64,000 bases of DNA from Forficula auricularia (lineage: Eukaryota > Arthropoda > Insecta > Dermaptera > Forficulidae), in contig JALMQS010000075.1 of the NCBI GenBank assembly GCA_024734495.1, positions 4,386,832 to 4,450,831 on the forward strand, written 5' to 3'. Numbering within the stretch: the stretch's first letter is position 1; each line of letters begins with the position of its first letter. Shown here one piece after another: positions 44,873 to 56,653 of this stretch. The notes under the pieces were generated by a model that was not told the DNA's origin, did not search any database, and saw only the letters and a list, made by a program, of their open reading frames with translations. A program made the translations under genes and the position numbers.

Positions 44873-47350
44873 ATGAGGCTCTTTTTTATTTTTTATTTTA
44901 TTGAACCAATTATTTTAGATGAATTAATGTATACATTGTATTTTAGCTTCGACTTCGGAGATTACTTCTCCACCATCGACTGTCCTTGATCATCTTTTTA
45001 GTCCTTGGTTTTAATAAGAGGAAAAAACTAATTAAATAAAAAAACCTCTTTTCCGATAATTATTCCAATTCCATATTTAGTCCCTCCATCCAACCCCATG
45101 AGGCTCTCTTTAAACCAATTATTTTACATGAATTAATGTATACATTGTATTTCAGCTTCGACTCCGGAGATTACTTCTCCACCATCGAGTGTCCTTGATC
45201 ATCTTTTAGTCCTTGTTTTTAATAAGAGGAAAAAACTAATTAAAGAAAAAACCTCTTTTCCGATAATTATTCTAATTCCATATTATTTTTCAATCTCCAT
45301 TCCCCATGAGGCTCTCTTTTTTTTATAAATTTTTTAAAACCAATTATTTTACATTAATGAATGTATACATTGTATTTTTGCTTCGATTCCGGAGATTACT
45401 TCTCCACGATCGAGTGTCCTTATTCATCTTTAGTCCTTGTTTTTAATAAGAGGAAAAATCTAATTAGATAAAAACCTCTTTTCCGATAATTATTTCAATT
45501 CCATTATTCCCCAATCAAGTCGATTGGTTCAATCAATCATTTCCACTCCCAATCTATCCATGAGGCTCTCTTAATAATAATAATAATAAATTTTTATTGA
45601 ACCAATTATTTGCCAACCATTTACATGCATTAGCGTATACATTTTATTTGAGCTTCGACTTCGGAGATTACATCCCCACCACCGACTGTTCTTGATCTTC
45701 TCATGCTTGCGATAATGTTTTTAATCCGTGTTTGTAGTAAGAGGAAAAATTTACGAAATAAAAAAACCTCTTTGCCGTTATTTATAAAAGAAAGTAAAGA
45801 ATCAGAGGAAAATGATGATGCTATGATGAAAGATGAGCGTTAGGTCCTGTAGAGTTCCAGTATTAGGGGGTTTAGACTAGTTTGGGTCTTTTGTTTGAAC
45901 CGATTGGTAATGTCGCTTAGATTATCCAACAATCTCTGCATTCCTAGACCGACTAGGATAATTTCGTTCGATGTTCCGGGAGGGGTAGTGTAATGATGCG
46001 GAGTGACCTGGATTGCACTTCTCCAATGCCTCTAGATTTGATCTTGAGGCGTAAGATGAGGCTCTTTATTTTTTTTTATAAATTTTATTAAACTAATTAT
46101 TTTACATTAATTAATGTATACATTGTATTTTTGCTTCGATTCCGGAGATCACTTCTCCACCATCGAGTGTCCTTATTCATCTTTAGTCCTTGTTTTTAAT
46201 AAGAGGAAAAATCTAATTAGATAAAAAAACCTCTTTTTCCGATAATTATTTCAATTCCATTACAAGTCGATTGGTCATTCAATCTCCATCGTCCTCCCAT
46301 GTCATAAGCATGAGGCTCTTTTTTTATAAATTTTATTAAACCAATTATTTTACATTAATTAATGTATACATTGTATTTTGCTTCGATTCCGGAGATAACT
46401 TCTCCATCATCGAGTGTCCTTATTCATCTTTAGTCCTTGTTTTTAATAAGAGGAAAAATCTAATTAGATAAAAAAAACCTCTTTTCCAATAATTATTTCA
46501 ATTCCATTATTCCCCAATCAAATCGATTGGTATCCTTCCCTCTCTCCTTTCCATGAGGCTCTCTTATTAAACCAATTATTTTACATTAATTAATGTATAC
46601 CTTGTATTTTAGCTTCGATTTCGGAGATTGCTTCTCCACCATCGAGTGTCCTTATTAATCTTTAGTCCTTGTTTTTAATAAGAGGAAAAATCTAATTAGA
46701 TAAAAAAACCTCTTTTCCGATAATTATTTCAATTCCATTATTCCCCAATCAAATCGATTGGTATCTCTCCTCTCCTCCCTCCCTTTTCATGAGGCTCTCT
46801 TTTTTTTTTTTTTTTTTTTTATAAATTTTATTAAACCAATTATTTTACATTAATTAATGTATACCTTGTATTTTAGCTTCGATTTCGGAGATTGCTTCTC
46901 CACTATCGAGTGTCCTTATTCATATTTAGTCCGTGTTTTTAATAAGAGGAAAAATCTAATTAGATAAAAAAACCTCTTTTCCGATAATTATTTAATTCCA
47001 TTATTCCCCAATCAAGTCGATTGGTTAATCTTCCTTCCTCTCCTCTCCAATCAATCAATCAATCCGAGGCTCTCTTTTTTTTTTTTATAAATTTTATTAA
47101 ACCAATTATTTTACATTAATTAATGTATACATTGTATCTTTTGCTTCGATTCCGGAGATAACTTCTCCACCATCGAGTGTCCTTGATCATCTTTAGTCCT
47201 TGTTTTTAGTAAGAGGAAAAATCTAATTAGATAAAAAAACCTCTTTTCCGATAATTATTTAAATTCCATTATTCCCCAATCAAATCGATTGGATTGCCCA
47301 TCCTCCTCTCCTCCCATCCATCTCTCTCTCCTCTTCATCTTTCTTCCGAG
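44873..47350 (-). repeat. Cluster 1 of the ~190-base structured A-tailed repeat (9 units)
   Basis: Units start (plus-strand reading) at GAGGCTCT near 44875, 45101, 45307, 45561, 46056, 46309, 46552, 46788 and 47066, with a last stub at 47346. Read on the minus strand a full unit is: CCAATC...GATTGG, GAATAATGGAATT, hairpin AAGAGG...ATCTAATTAGAT...CCTCTT, AAGGACACTCGATGGTGGAG/AAGTAATCTCCGGAATCGA (stem TCGAT/ATCGA enclosing GGAGA/TCTCC), ACATTAATTAATGT, AATTGGTTTAATAAAAT, and an A-run of variable length. Between units lie 20-50 bases of purine-rich (minus strand) spacer with little conservation. Confidence 0.85.
45840..46031 (-). CDS. Possible terminal coding exon inside the repeat cluster, gene unknown
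   Basis: Minus strand: after a CAAATCTAG acceptor at 46032-46033, 63 codons run to TAA (45842-45840): HWRSAIQVTPHHYTTPPGTS, then EIILVGLGMQRLLDNLSDIT, ending LILELYRT. The stretch is clearly less AT-rich than the repeats on each side and reads like protein in only this frame. It sits exactly where the otherwise regular repeat cluster is interrupted. No upstream exon was found, so gene identity is unknown. Confidence 0.4.
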   Translation of the reverse strand, partial: RHWRSAIQVTPHHYTTPPGTSNEIILVGLGMQRLLDNLSDITNRFKQKTQTSLNPLILELYRT

Positions 47351-47654
47351 GCTCTCTTGAAATATTTAATTTAAAAAATATTCTCTCGACGCTTTTATTT
47401 TGTGAGATATAAAAATATAGATGAATTTTTTAATGATAATTATTTAATATTTAAATAATTAACAAATTTTTTCAATTTTTATTTCAATGATTATTTTATG
47501 CATTTCAAATAAAACGGTATTTTATAAGAATATTTTATTTTTTATTTTCTTATTTTTAATTATAAATACACGTTTATATTTTCCCCAATACTTCTGCGTT
47601 CTAAACTGGGAGTCTATAAAATTTGGTCCAGATCAAATAAAGATGAGTGTCTCC

Positions 47655-48150
47655 ACTCTCCAGTAATTATTTTCTTTCCACTCTGGATGCAATCAAAGGC
47701 GAGCTATCAGATTAACAGTCGATCCTACTCCTTATCGCCTCCCTCTAATCGCAGCCCATCGAAAAAGTGTTTCCGCGCTTTTCCTATTTTATAGATTCTA
47801 TCACTGCATGAGCTCTGATGAGTTGAAGTTCCCCCCCACCCCCACCCCCACCCCCAAAAGCCTGCTTCGCGCTTAGCCAGCGATTTGCCGATTCCCAACA
47901 TCCCTTCCCGGTTGGAAAAGCCCCGGACCATTTCATCTGCCATTATGTTTGTCCCCATATTAAGGAGCTGGAACTCTCTCCCCGATTCCGTCTTTCCCTA
48001 CACTTAAGTCTTCAAACCTTCAAAATCCGTGTGCACAAACCCTTTCTCTTGATCAATTACTTCTTATCTTCGGCAATGCAAGGGTCTTTCGAGATCCAAA
48101 GAAGCTGCATCTTCTTGGTGTATTCTTCTTACATTCGATCTCTTAAAAAA
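47655..48150 (+). pseudogene. Diverged LINE copy 3
   Basis: Matches the C-terminal RT tail of the 26-kb copy at the DNA level (GCAATCAAAGGCGAGCTATC, AAGGAGCTGGAACTCTCTCC, CAATGCAAGGGTCTTTCGAG), with many substitutions, stops and a (CCCCCA)n expansion at 47829-47853. It ends CTTAAAAAAT. Confidence 0.85.
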
Positions 48151-48560
48151 TAATCTGCAACGGATCGTTGCTAAACTTTATCCAAATTCATTTGAAATAT
48201 TAATATGTTTATTCCTTTATTATTAATTAGAAATCACTTGCAATTTTCAGTTCATGTTGACTTTAATTCAAAAATAGTGATCGATTCTCATTTAATACTC
48301 GAGGAATAACCATTTTCTACATTGGATTTTTGACGTTTCGATTATTATTAGTAACCATTGCTGAAGACATGGACGAATTGTCTTAAAATCAAAAATAACA
48401 ATCGATTCTTATCTAATACTAGAGGAATAACCTTATTGCATTATTGCACCTTATATTTGATGTTTTGACTATTAATGGCAACCTCTACGGAAAACGTTGA
48501 AGAATCGACTTAAAATCAAAAAGACTAAATTCTTTTTTGGTAAACAACTCAAGCTTGGAT
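48150..48560. repeat. Repeat family R3, copy 2 (uninterrupted empty site)
   Basis: Parallel to 32045-32640 but without the F2 insertion at 48256-48260. Minus-strand hammerhead-like 3' half (GAAACGTC with an AATGGTTACT...AATAAT hairpin) at 48330-48370. Confidence 0.75.
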
Positions 48561-49507
48561 AACTTCGCATTGGATAAAATAAAAATGCCTGAGAATTTTG
48601 ATTGTGTCAATCTCCCGTTCCTCTTCCCCTATTTGAGTAGTTAATACATGGTTCAATAGTTTCAGAGAGCCTTAAAGAAAAGTGTGTAAAATTTAGTCCA
48701 GATGGGCCAAAGGGCCTAAAATTTTAATTTTTTAACTTGATTCCATCTCCTCAGCAGTGGTTGCCACTTAAGAGATAGACCATCATTGAGTACATAGTCC
48801 TAATACTGGTTTGACACAACCACCCGTCCCCACTCGGCTTTTTACTGGAGGAGAAATCGTCATGTTTTCAAGAGATTTGTTATGTGATTGTTTCCCATTG
48901 TCTTCGACATGGCGTTAAAAGATATCTGCCAAAATTAAAATTTGTTTTTGATTATTACATTGTCACGTTGTTAAAATTTCAGAACTCTAGCTAGTCTGGA
49001 AGTAATCAAAATTTCGATTACAATGTTTTGACCAAACCACAAATACGAGTTAAATAAAAGCTTAAAATAATATATGAACCAAGAGGATTCTAATAATATA
49101 TTCAAAACATTTGATATATTAATTCAAATTTCTTTAATCTGATAGAGCGCCTGTGTGAGTGTGATATTTGAAGGAATAAAAGACAAACGGCGACAGCTAG
49201 AATAACCATGGCTGGGAGATAAAAATATACTTAATATTTCATTTCTTACTGATAACTTATAATCACGTTTATTGCAAATGATTTAAATTTATTCCATTTC
49301 ATTTCCATTGAGAAAGATAAGGTAACATTTTTGAGAGAAATTCTTATTTGAGAAATAGATAAATTAAAAATGTATTTACCTATCTTTCTTGAAAAATTCA
49401 TCTCAACATACTTAAGTTTTCGAGTAAATATTTTCAAAAGCTCTTGCTGCTTTGACGATTTATTTATATATAAATGTACAGAGCTTGCTGCTCTTTCCTC
49501 TACATAG

Positions 49508-49706
49508 CACCAATTATGCATTAAGAAGAAGAATGCCATTCTATCCAGAGATTCCTACTGGTAGACATCCTGAAAGAAATCCAGTGTTCAGACTCTGTCA
49601 TTGTTACAATGAGTTGGAACAAAAATTGGTTAATCCTCAAGAATTTTCTTTGGAAATCAATAAGGTAGCGGCTTTATTCAAGAAGCTCACACTAATTTAT
49701 GAATAA
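49508..49706 (+). CDS. Terminal coding exon of an unrecognised gene
   Basis: An acceptor with a pyrimidine tract (CTGCTCTTTCCTCTACATAG) leads, in phase 2, into 65 codons ending TGA-free at TAA (49704-49706): TNYALRRRMPFYPEIPTGRH, PERNPVFRLCHCYNELEQKL, then NPQEFSLEINKVAALFKKLT. Composition is typical of a folded, partly helical protein end. AATAAA motifs at 49838-49850 could serve for polyadenylation. I do not recognise the family and did not find the upstream exon. Confidence 0.5.
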
Positions 49707-50332
49707 CTAATGTAATGCTAATGTATAATTATGTAATGTGTTGATATATTTAATGAGTATTGTTAATATATTGTTGAGTATGTAATATATAATTTTATAA
49801 TTTTTTAAATTGAGGCTTCTAGACGTTGAAAAATGAAATAAATAAATAATAAAATATTATTTAGATATATAGGGTCATATTTTTGTCCATGATTTATAAA
49901 TTTAATTTAGAGTTGTGAACAAATTTTTTTTTTCAAAAATAAAAATAAATTAGTTTTGTAAGTTTCATCGATTTATTCCGACTTCATCGGCAACTTAAAT
50001 TTAATTTAATTTAATACCACGAATAAATTTCTTTAATCAATTAAAATTCGTTATTAGTATAGAATGAAAGACCATAACTGACAATTAAATAATAGCTATA
50101 ATTATTAAAAAATCGTCGAAACGTTCAAAACTTATTAATTTTCATTTCCGAAAAATATAAATTTTTCCAAATCTCTACGGAACCTCAATTAAATTTTATA
50201 AAAATATGTAATGTAGTCTCAAGACTTTATCATGCACCTAAGCACCTGACCCGTCCCCCTAATTTTTTAATTTCTAATAAACGTTTTCAGATTGTTTTTA
50301 TAGATGAATTCTTCTTCTTCATTTATAAATGA

Positions 50333-50501
50333 TTTTTTTTTTGGCCTTTCGCCCTTTCTAGTCATAAGCCAATTTACGATACTAATTATTTTTTATTAAA
50401 TTTGTCTCTATCCCCACCGGGGTCAGGTTTTAGCCGGATGTCTCTAGTCGGATTCGAATCCGGGTCCATTTGGTTAGCACCCCTAGCCTACCCGACCCCC
50501 C
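50333..50501 (-). mobile_element. tRNA-derived SINE family S2, copy 1
   Basis: 169 bases flanked by ATAAATGA (50325-50332 and 50502-50509). Minus strand: GGTGCTAACCAAATGGAC, B box GGATTCGAATCCG, CATCCGGCTAAAACCTGACC, GGGGATAGAGACAAATTT, AGTATCGTAAATTGGCTTAT, a GAAAGG...CCAAA end and an A-run. A second copy is at 57843-57951. Confidence 0.85.
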
Positions 50502-50764
50502 ATAAATGAATTATATTTATTTAATAAGTAAAACAAACAATACATTATTTTATATGAGAGTTCAAGTTACCAATAGAAAGATTTAAATTTTCTAAGCAAA
50601 TCACAAGAGAGTTTCATCTATTTTCTATTAGATCCGAGATGGAATGGATTATTTTTTTTACATATCTGAATTTTCTTAATTAATAAATTATTTAACATAA
50701 TATTTAAAATATTGTAAAAAATCATAAATTAACTGAATAACAAAATAGAAAAAATAATTTTTAG

Positions 50765-51410
50765 AAAAAAAACCGACTTCAAAAAAATTAAATGCAACAA
50801 ATAAAATAAAAGAACTCAAAAAATAAAATAAAATGCACTAAAAGGTAAAAAATAATTATCTTATTTAGTTACAACTAAACGATGAAATTGTTAAATGAAA
50901 TCCCTTTTTGAAGTCGGCATCGTAAGAGAAATATTCGGGCGAAGGAATCAGAAATTGATAATAAAATTCAATTCATAAATAGAGAAATTATCTCGAAACG
51001 GGTTTTAAATTAAAAATTTTAAGATTGTTTTTTTTATAAAAGATTTTATTTATTATAATTTCGATTATTTGCACATGAGAATTGGAGATTTCCGTTATTT
51101 TGTCATTGATCATATTATCAGAATTAAGAAAATTAATATGGTACCACCCCTAAGGTACCCCCTTTCCAATAAAAAAATAATCATCGAAATCGGTACATAA
51201 ACAAAGTTATGCGTGAACATACATAACAAAAAATGTCCAATACCAATGAAAAAAAACGGGACTAATCGGTTACGAGAATGAACCCAATGAAAAAAAAAAT
51301 CATCCAAATCGGTTAACATGGTAAAGAGAAATAAAGGTTCAAACACAAAAAAAAACAGACATTCCGTTGAATTGATAACCTCCTTTTTTCAAAGTCGGTT
51401 AAAAAGAAAC
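50765..51410. repeat. Diverged 'gaagtcggtt' repeats
   Basis: CCGACTTCAAAAAAA at 50771 and its inverse TTTTTGAAGTCGGCATCG at 50900-50920 bracket about 150 bases. A second stretch, 51130-51405, reads (minus strand) AACCGACTTTGAAAAAAGGA, GGTTATCAATTCAACGGAAT ... ATCGGTTAACC... with repeated CATTGGGTT/ATCGGTTA units. This is a family widespread in insect genomes. Confidence 0.55.
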
Positions 51411-52041
51411 CATTTCTATTTGAAAGGAAAATGAATGAATTTTTACCTAAGTATTGCAGTGGGGAATATCTTGCAGGAGGGCTGTTATCACTAGAGCGAA
51501 CACTTTCAAACATAAAGCGAAGTGAATGGGCCAGGCTTATCAGAGAGACAGCTCACGCGCTCGGACGGACGCAATTCAGACTAAGAACTAGAGAGCGCAA
51601 AAAAGTCTTTCGCCTATTTTCAATTTTGGGAATTTTCAAGTTCAAGTCGATATAGCTCAGATCTTTGTCGGCCTGAGTAAGATTTTGTTTTTGCTTCCTT
51701 GAAAATTATTCTCTGAAAAATTTCAAATAAAACAATCAAAATTGATACTAATAATAAAATAATAAATAATCTCAATTAAAACATTTAATTAATTCATTAT
51801 TTATTTAATATTAATAATATGCAAATAGCTTTGCTCTGCTCTCTGAGGCTCGTGATGGTTGCCAGGACCAGTGATGTTTGAATTTTTCTATTATAATATA
51901 TTCATATTATTATTTTATTAATTTATTATATTACTTTATCGTATATTTAAATATATTAAATTTTAATATTTTAAAAAATATTTCAATAGTGTAGATTGAT
52001 TGAACTTGATGTATCCATCTTCTATTATAAATCGCTTATGA

Positions 52042-53375
52042 CAGTGTTTCCCTACCTTTTTTCTGTCATGCCCCGCCTAACCCTTTGTAAAATTCTTATG
52101 CCCCCCTATGTGAAATTGTTTATAAAATACATAATTTTTTTGTTATTTGTTATAAAAACAAAATTTTGATAATTAGTATTTTGTATGGTTCCACATTAAT
52201 TTAAGTGTATTCTATATCTTGTTGTAGCTAATTACTATCAAATTTGGTTAACTTTTATTTTTTCAAATGCTGTAACTAACTTTGTAGATTTTTATATTTA
52301 AACTAAAATTTAATTAATTACTAAAGATTTGAGCATCTTTTTTTTTTGAAAATAGTTTGAATGTTTTTCAAAAAAATCAGCTAGGGTTAAAAACCAATGT
52401 ATATTAAGAGAGAAAGAATTTAATTTTTATGACAAGATCTAGGATTTTAGTAGAAATATATCAGAGGGTATTGATTGACCCGCAATATATTATAATATAT
52501 GGTATAAGCGAAACAAATTTAACTCCATTCTTCTATGTATAAGGGAAAAGTCAGCTTATATATTATATTTCCACTAAAATCCTAGATTTTGTCCTAAAAA
52601 TTAAATTCTTCTCCTAATTAATTATTTTAAGCTTTTTTGTTTTGCTCTCTTCCGTGTTGTTATTATTATCATTTTTATTTATTTTATTTTTTTTGAGAAT
52701 CCTATGATAATTTACTAACTTTAAATAAAAATCTACTAACTTTAAATAAAAAAATTAATTTAATTTTAAAGGAAAAAGAGTCAAAATACATAAAAAATAT
52801 TTAAATCTTGTAATAAAAGTTGAGATATTGGCCCCCTGGAGAACAGTTGGTGACTTTTAAATAAATAAAAATCTTTTTTCATAAAGTTGAAAATGATTAG
52901 TTTATTTGGATTTAATTGTGAAAAAAATCGATACAGTTTCGGTAGAAATACTCTGCCATCTTCAGTTCACAGAAACACAGAAAAACGCCATGAGCAGTTG
53001 TACAAACTTTCATATATAAATATTATTGAGAAGTCACCAACTGTTCTCCAGGAGGCCTTAATATATCAACTCATATCACAAGATTAACATAAATTACGGC
53101 CAAAGCCAAGTTCAACGTACTTAATATTAATAAGAAATATTCTTATCCAAAAATAAAGTATATGTTAAAATTAATTTCAGATGGATTGGAGTAAACGTAG
53201 ACTAAAAGATGTATAAATGTATATGACACATTCTCCCCACCGCAAAAGAACATATTTTTCTATTTGAAAATTTTTTCTTCATTTTAATTCTTTGGCTTGA
53301 GAGTGATTGAAAGTCGCCATAGGCTTAAGCTCTGGTCGAGTTCATTTTCGAATTGCCCCACGTTGGGAAACACTG
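52042..53375. mobile_element. hAT-type element without transposase
   Basis: 1,334 bases. Ends CAGTGTTTCCCTACCTTTTT and (complement) CAGTGTTTCCCAACGTGGGG, a standard hAT terminus; the subterminal CATGCCCCGCCTAACCC is also typical. The 8-bp flanks GCTTATGA and GCTTCTAC agree at five positions. It carries an internal fold-back with arms CCTGGAGAACAGTTGGTGAC (52835) and GTCACCAACTGTTCTCCAGG (to 53052) around a hammerhead-like unit, which suggests a secondary insertion. Confidence 0.75.
52926..52972 (-). ncRNA. Hammerhead-like motif inside a fold-back
   Basis: Minus strand: core CTGAAGA (52965-52959), helix II GG-AGA/TCT-CC with a four-base loop and one mismatch, then GAAACTGTA. Helix I is poor in the immediate flanks. 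The long inverted arms at 52835-52856 and 53031-53052 could bring the strands together instead. Confidence 0.5.
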
Positions 53376-53504
53376 GCTTCTACTGTTCGACGCGAACCAC
53401 TAATTTAAAACACACAAATAGTTTATGTCAAATTTATGATTTTAAAATTAGACAATTTAAATTATTATTATGTGAAGAGGATGGAGAGAGGAAGGAAGAT
53501 TAAC

Positions 53505-54940
53505 CAATCGACTTGATTGGGGAATAATGGAATTAAATAATTATCGGAAAAAGAGGTTTTTTTATCTAATTAGATTTTTCCTCTTATTAAAAACAAGGAC
53601 TAAATATGAATAAGGACACTCGATGGTGGAGAAGCAATCTCCGGAATCGAAGCTAAAATACAAGGTATACATTAATTAATGTAAAATAATTGGTTTAATA
53701 AAATTTATAAAAAAAAAAAAAAAAAAAATTATTATTATGATGGGGGGAGGGATAAATGATCCAATCGACTTGATTGGGGAATAATGGAATTGAAATAATT
53801 ATCGGAAAAGAGGTTTTTTTATCTAATTAGATTTTTCCTCTTATTAAAAACAAGGACTAAATATGAATAAGGACACTCGATGGTGGAGAAGCAATCTCCG
53901 AAATCGAAGCTAAAATACAAGGTATACATTAATTAATGTAAAATAATTGGTTTAATAAAATTTATAAAAAAAAAAAAAAAATTATTATTATGAGAAGGAG
54001 ATGGATTGAAGAGAATGGGAAGGATGGATTGGAGAGAGGTTAACCAATCGACTTGATTGGGGAATAATGGAATTGAAATAATTATCGGAAAAGAGGTTTT
54101 TTTTTTATCTAATTAGATTTTTCCTCTTATTAAAAACAAGGACTAAAGATGAATAAGGACACTCGATGGTGGAGAAGTTATCTCCGGAATCGAAGCAAAA
54201 ATACAATGTATACATTAATTAATGTAAAATAATTGGTTTAATAAAATATATAAAAAAAAAAAATTATTATTATACCTATATATAATTATGAAAGATGAAA
54301 CCAATCGACTTGATTGGGGAATAATGGAATTGAAATAATTATCGAAAAAGAGGTTTTTTTTATCTAATTAGATTTTTCCTCTTATTAAAAACAAGGACTA
54401 AAGATGAATAAGGACACTCGATGGTGGAGAAGTAATCTCCGGAATCGAAGCAAAAAAATACAATGTATACATTAATTAATGAAAAATAATTGGTTTAATA
54501 AAATTTATAAAAAAAAAAATTATTATTATTATGGTAGGAGACTGAGGATTGAGAGAGGAGAATGAAAATGATGGATTTGGAATAATTTTATCGGAAAAGA
54601 GGTTTTTTTATTTAATTCGTTTTTTCCTCTTATTAAAAACAAGGACTAAAAGATGATCAAGGACACTCGATGGTGGAGGAATCGAAGCTCAAAAACAATG
54701 TATGCATAAATTCATGTAAAATAATTGGTTTAATAAAATTATTATTATAATTGAATTGATTATTATCGGAAAAGAGGTTTTTTCTTTAATTAGTTTTTTC
54801 GTCTTATTAAAAACAAAGACTAAAAGATGATCAAGGACAGTCGATGGTGGAGAAGTAATCTCCGGAATCGAAGCTCAAAAACAATGTATGCATAAATTCA
54901 TGTAAAATAATTGGTTTAATAAATTATTATTATTATTTTA
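53505..54940 (+). repeat. Cluster 2 of the ~190-base structured A-tailed repeat (6 units, opposite orientation)
   Basis: Same unit as 44873-47350, now in the direction CCAATCGACTTGATTGG to A-tail on the plus strand. Units start near 53511, 53760, 54042, 54300, 54575 and 54745; the last two lack the first hairpin. A-runs of 9 to 19 bases follow TTTAATAAAATTTAT, then (TTA)n and a GA-rich spacer. Unit-to-unit identity is high (most copies differ at a few positions). Confidence 0.88.
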
Positions 54941-55646
54941 AAACCCACGAATGTCCAGATCAAAAAATCAAGACTCCTCCTGAAGGTACATATCTTATAA
55001 CATATAATGAATTGCACAGTTTTAAAATAAATTAATTTTTTCAAATATTCTCAAATTCAATATTTATAAAATATACGACTACAGCACTGGGCGTGATAAG
55101 AAATTGTTCTTCGATGCCGCTCCCAAAAGAGACGTTGAGACCAAATACTCATATTTCACAGGATTGTTTTATTTTGTTTTTGTCAAGCTTTTATTTAACT
55201 TGCAAAGTTTGTATGATTTTGTGAATGAATGAAAATGTGAATATTTATGAAAATAATATCATAAAGCCCATGTAAAAAAAATTATCAGTTTTAAATACGA
55301 AATTTCATTTTTCTTACTTGTTTTAATTTGGCGAAATTTTGAATTCATTTATCTAACTTTCGATTGTAGATGCATTTTTAGGCTCTATAGCAGGAGTGGC
55401 CAGTAACCTTAACTTTGGGAGCCGCAAATTTATAAAACTGTTTCAAAGCGAGCCACATTGTTTATTAAAAAAAGGCACATTTATTATTTTATAAAATATA
55501 AATGAAGTAACATTTATTTTTGCTCTACTTAGTTATAACATTAGTGTTCAATTACAATAAAAAAAGAAATAACATTTTACTTTTGAGAAGTGCTTTTACA
55601 AGTCATCATGTTGGCTATTAGTTGTTTGAAATCTGGATGATAATTG

Positions 55647-56059
55647 AAAAGTTTTTGTTTTGCCGAGAGTAGCAGAGTTGTTGATTCACAAAGAGAAACA
55701 AAGAGGTTGTCCTCTGCTTGATGCAAATAAACATACACACATATATATATCGAGATGATATATCTGTATATATATTTTTTATGTGTTTGACACATTAGTT
55801 CCTAGCCCTCCAGCAGTGACGAAGGAACACCAAGTTTTCAATATCCATATGATATTGACTCCATGAAAAACATTAAATGTAAATGTAACAAAAAATATAA
55901 ATTTTATAATTGAAGTAAGACTGATGATGAAGACCAAGTCTTCGAAACTATAGTCTCAAACAAATAAATAATATATATATACAGATATATCATCTCGACA
56001 TATATATATGTGTATGCCTATTTGCATCAAGCAGAGGACAACCTCTTTGTTTCTCTTTG
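55647..56059. mobile_element. Fold-back element F2 with intact hammerhead, nested in hAT
   Basis: 413 bases flanked by TGGATGATAATTG (55634-55646 and 56060-56072). The head and left arm equal those at 30952 and 32159; the right arm is the mirror (GCATCAAGCAGAGGACAACC, TCTTTGTTTCTCTTTGTG). Unlike those copies the centre is kept: about 150 bases of unrelated sequence and then a plus-strand hammerhead. It is the copy that ties head, arms and ribozyme together. Confidence 0.9.
55917..55958 (+). ncRNA. Hammerhead ribozyme, perfect 6-bp helix II
   Basis: CUGAUGA at 55921-55927, helix II GAAGAC/GUCUUC with loop CAA, GAA, helix III ACU/AGU with loop AU, C17 at 55955, then UC pairing with the GA before the core. 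Helix III and cleavage site are identical to 12055-12101, while helix II differs in sequence but keeps full pairing (GAAGGC/GCCUUC there, GAAGAC/GUCUUC here). Confidence 0.85.
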
Positions 56060-56653
56060 TGGATGATAATTGGTAAGCGCAGTTCGCACGAGTTCACTTA
56101 AATATTCATTAATTAGTTCGTATCGATATTTAGATATAATGAACTTAAGCGTTGAGTACAGTGATTCACACACATAAGTAGTTCCATATATTGAGATTAT
56201 TCTCTTAGGACATTCTTTTGTTAGTGGGTATTTTTCTTAAGGGACCTTCTTCCAAAACTCTATGGCGCAATGACCACTTCGTTTGAATCCTTTTAGTCCT
56301 TCATCCTCTTGCAATTCTAGTTTCTCTCTTAATTTAATTTTTGTTTTATTATTTTTTTAATTTAATTATTATACTTTCTAAATTCAGTATTATTCAAGAG
56401 GGTTCAAGAGCCGCACGAGATCAACTGAAGAGCCGCATGCGGCTCGCGAGCCACGTTGTTGTGGCCACCCCTGCTCTTTATATTTATTTCTAGAGAACCG
56501 AATAGTTCCCGAACATTCATGAAACGAATGTATTTACGAATTGATTAGTTTTAAATTTACGAACTAGCAACCAATAGGTATAGCCAATATCGAAAAAATC
56601 TCAGTGTAATAACACATTTGGAACATTATATTTTAAATTTATTATTGCATATT

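Larger units (their letters stand above)
55391..56473. mobile_element. hAT-type element without transposase
   Basis: Ends CAGGAGTGGCCAGTAACC and (complement) CAGGGGTGGCCACAACAACG; the subterminal GGGAGCCGCAAATTTAT and GCGGCTCGCGAGCCAC match typical hAT ends. The 8-bp flanks CTCTATAG and CTCTTTAT agree at six positions and fit the hAT preference for T at position 2 and A at position 7. It hosts the nested F2 element at 55647-56059. Confidence 0.82.

Noticed and set aside
44873..47350. Regular repeats with variable spacers looked superficially like a CRISPR array.
   Set aside because: Units are about 190 bases with A-runs, spacers are low-complexity, and the genome is eukaryotic.
47725..47958. 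77-codon minus frame with a Gly/Trp-rich stretch.
   Set aside because: It is the antisense of the (CCCCCA)n expansion in LINE copy 3.
51431..51655. 74-codon plus frame rich in charged residues.
   Set aside because: It lies next to diverged dispersed repeats, lacks splice or homology support, and the opposite strand is equally open.
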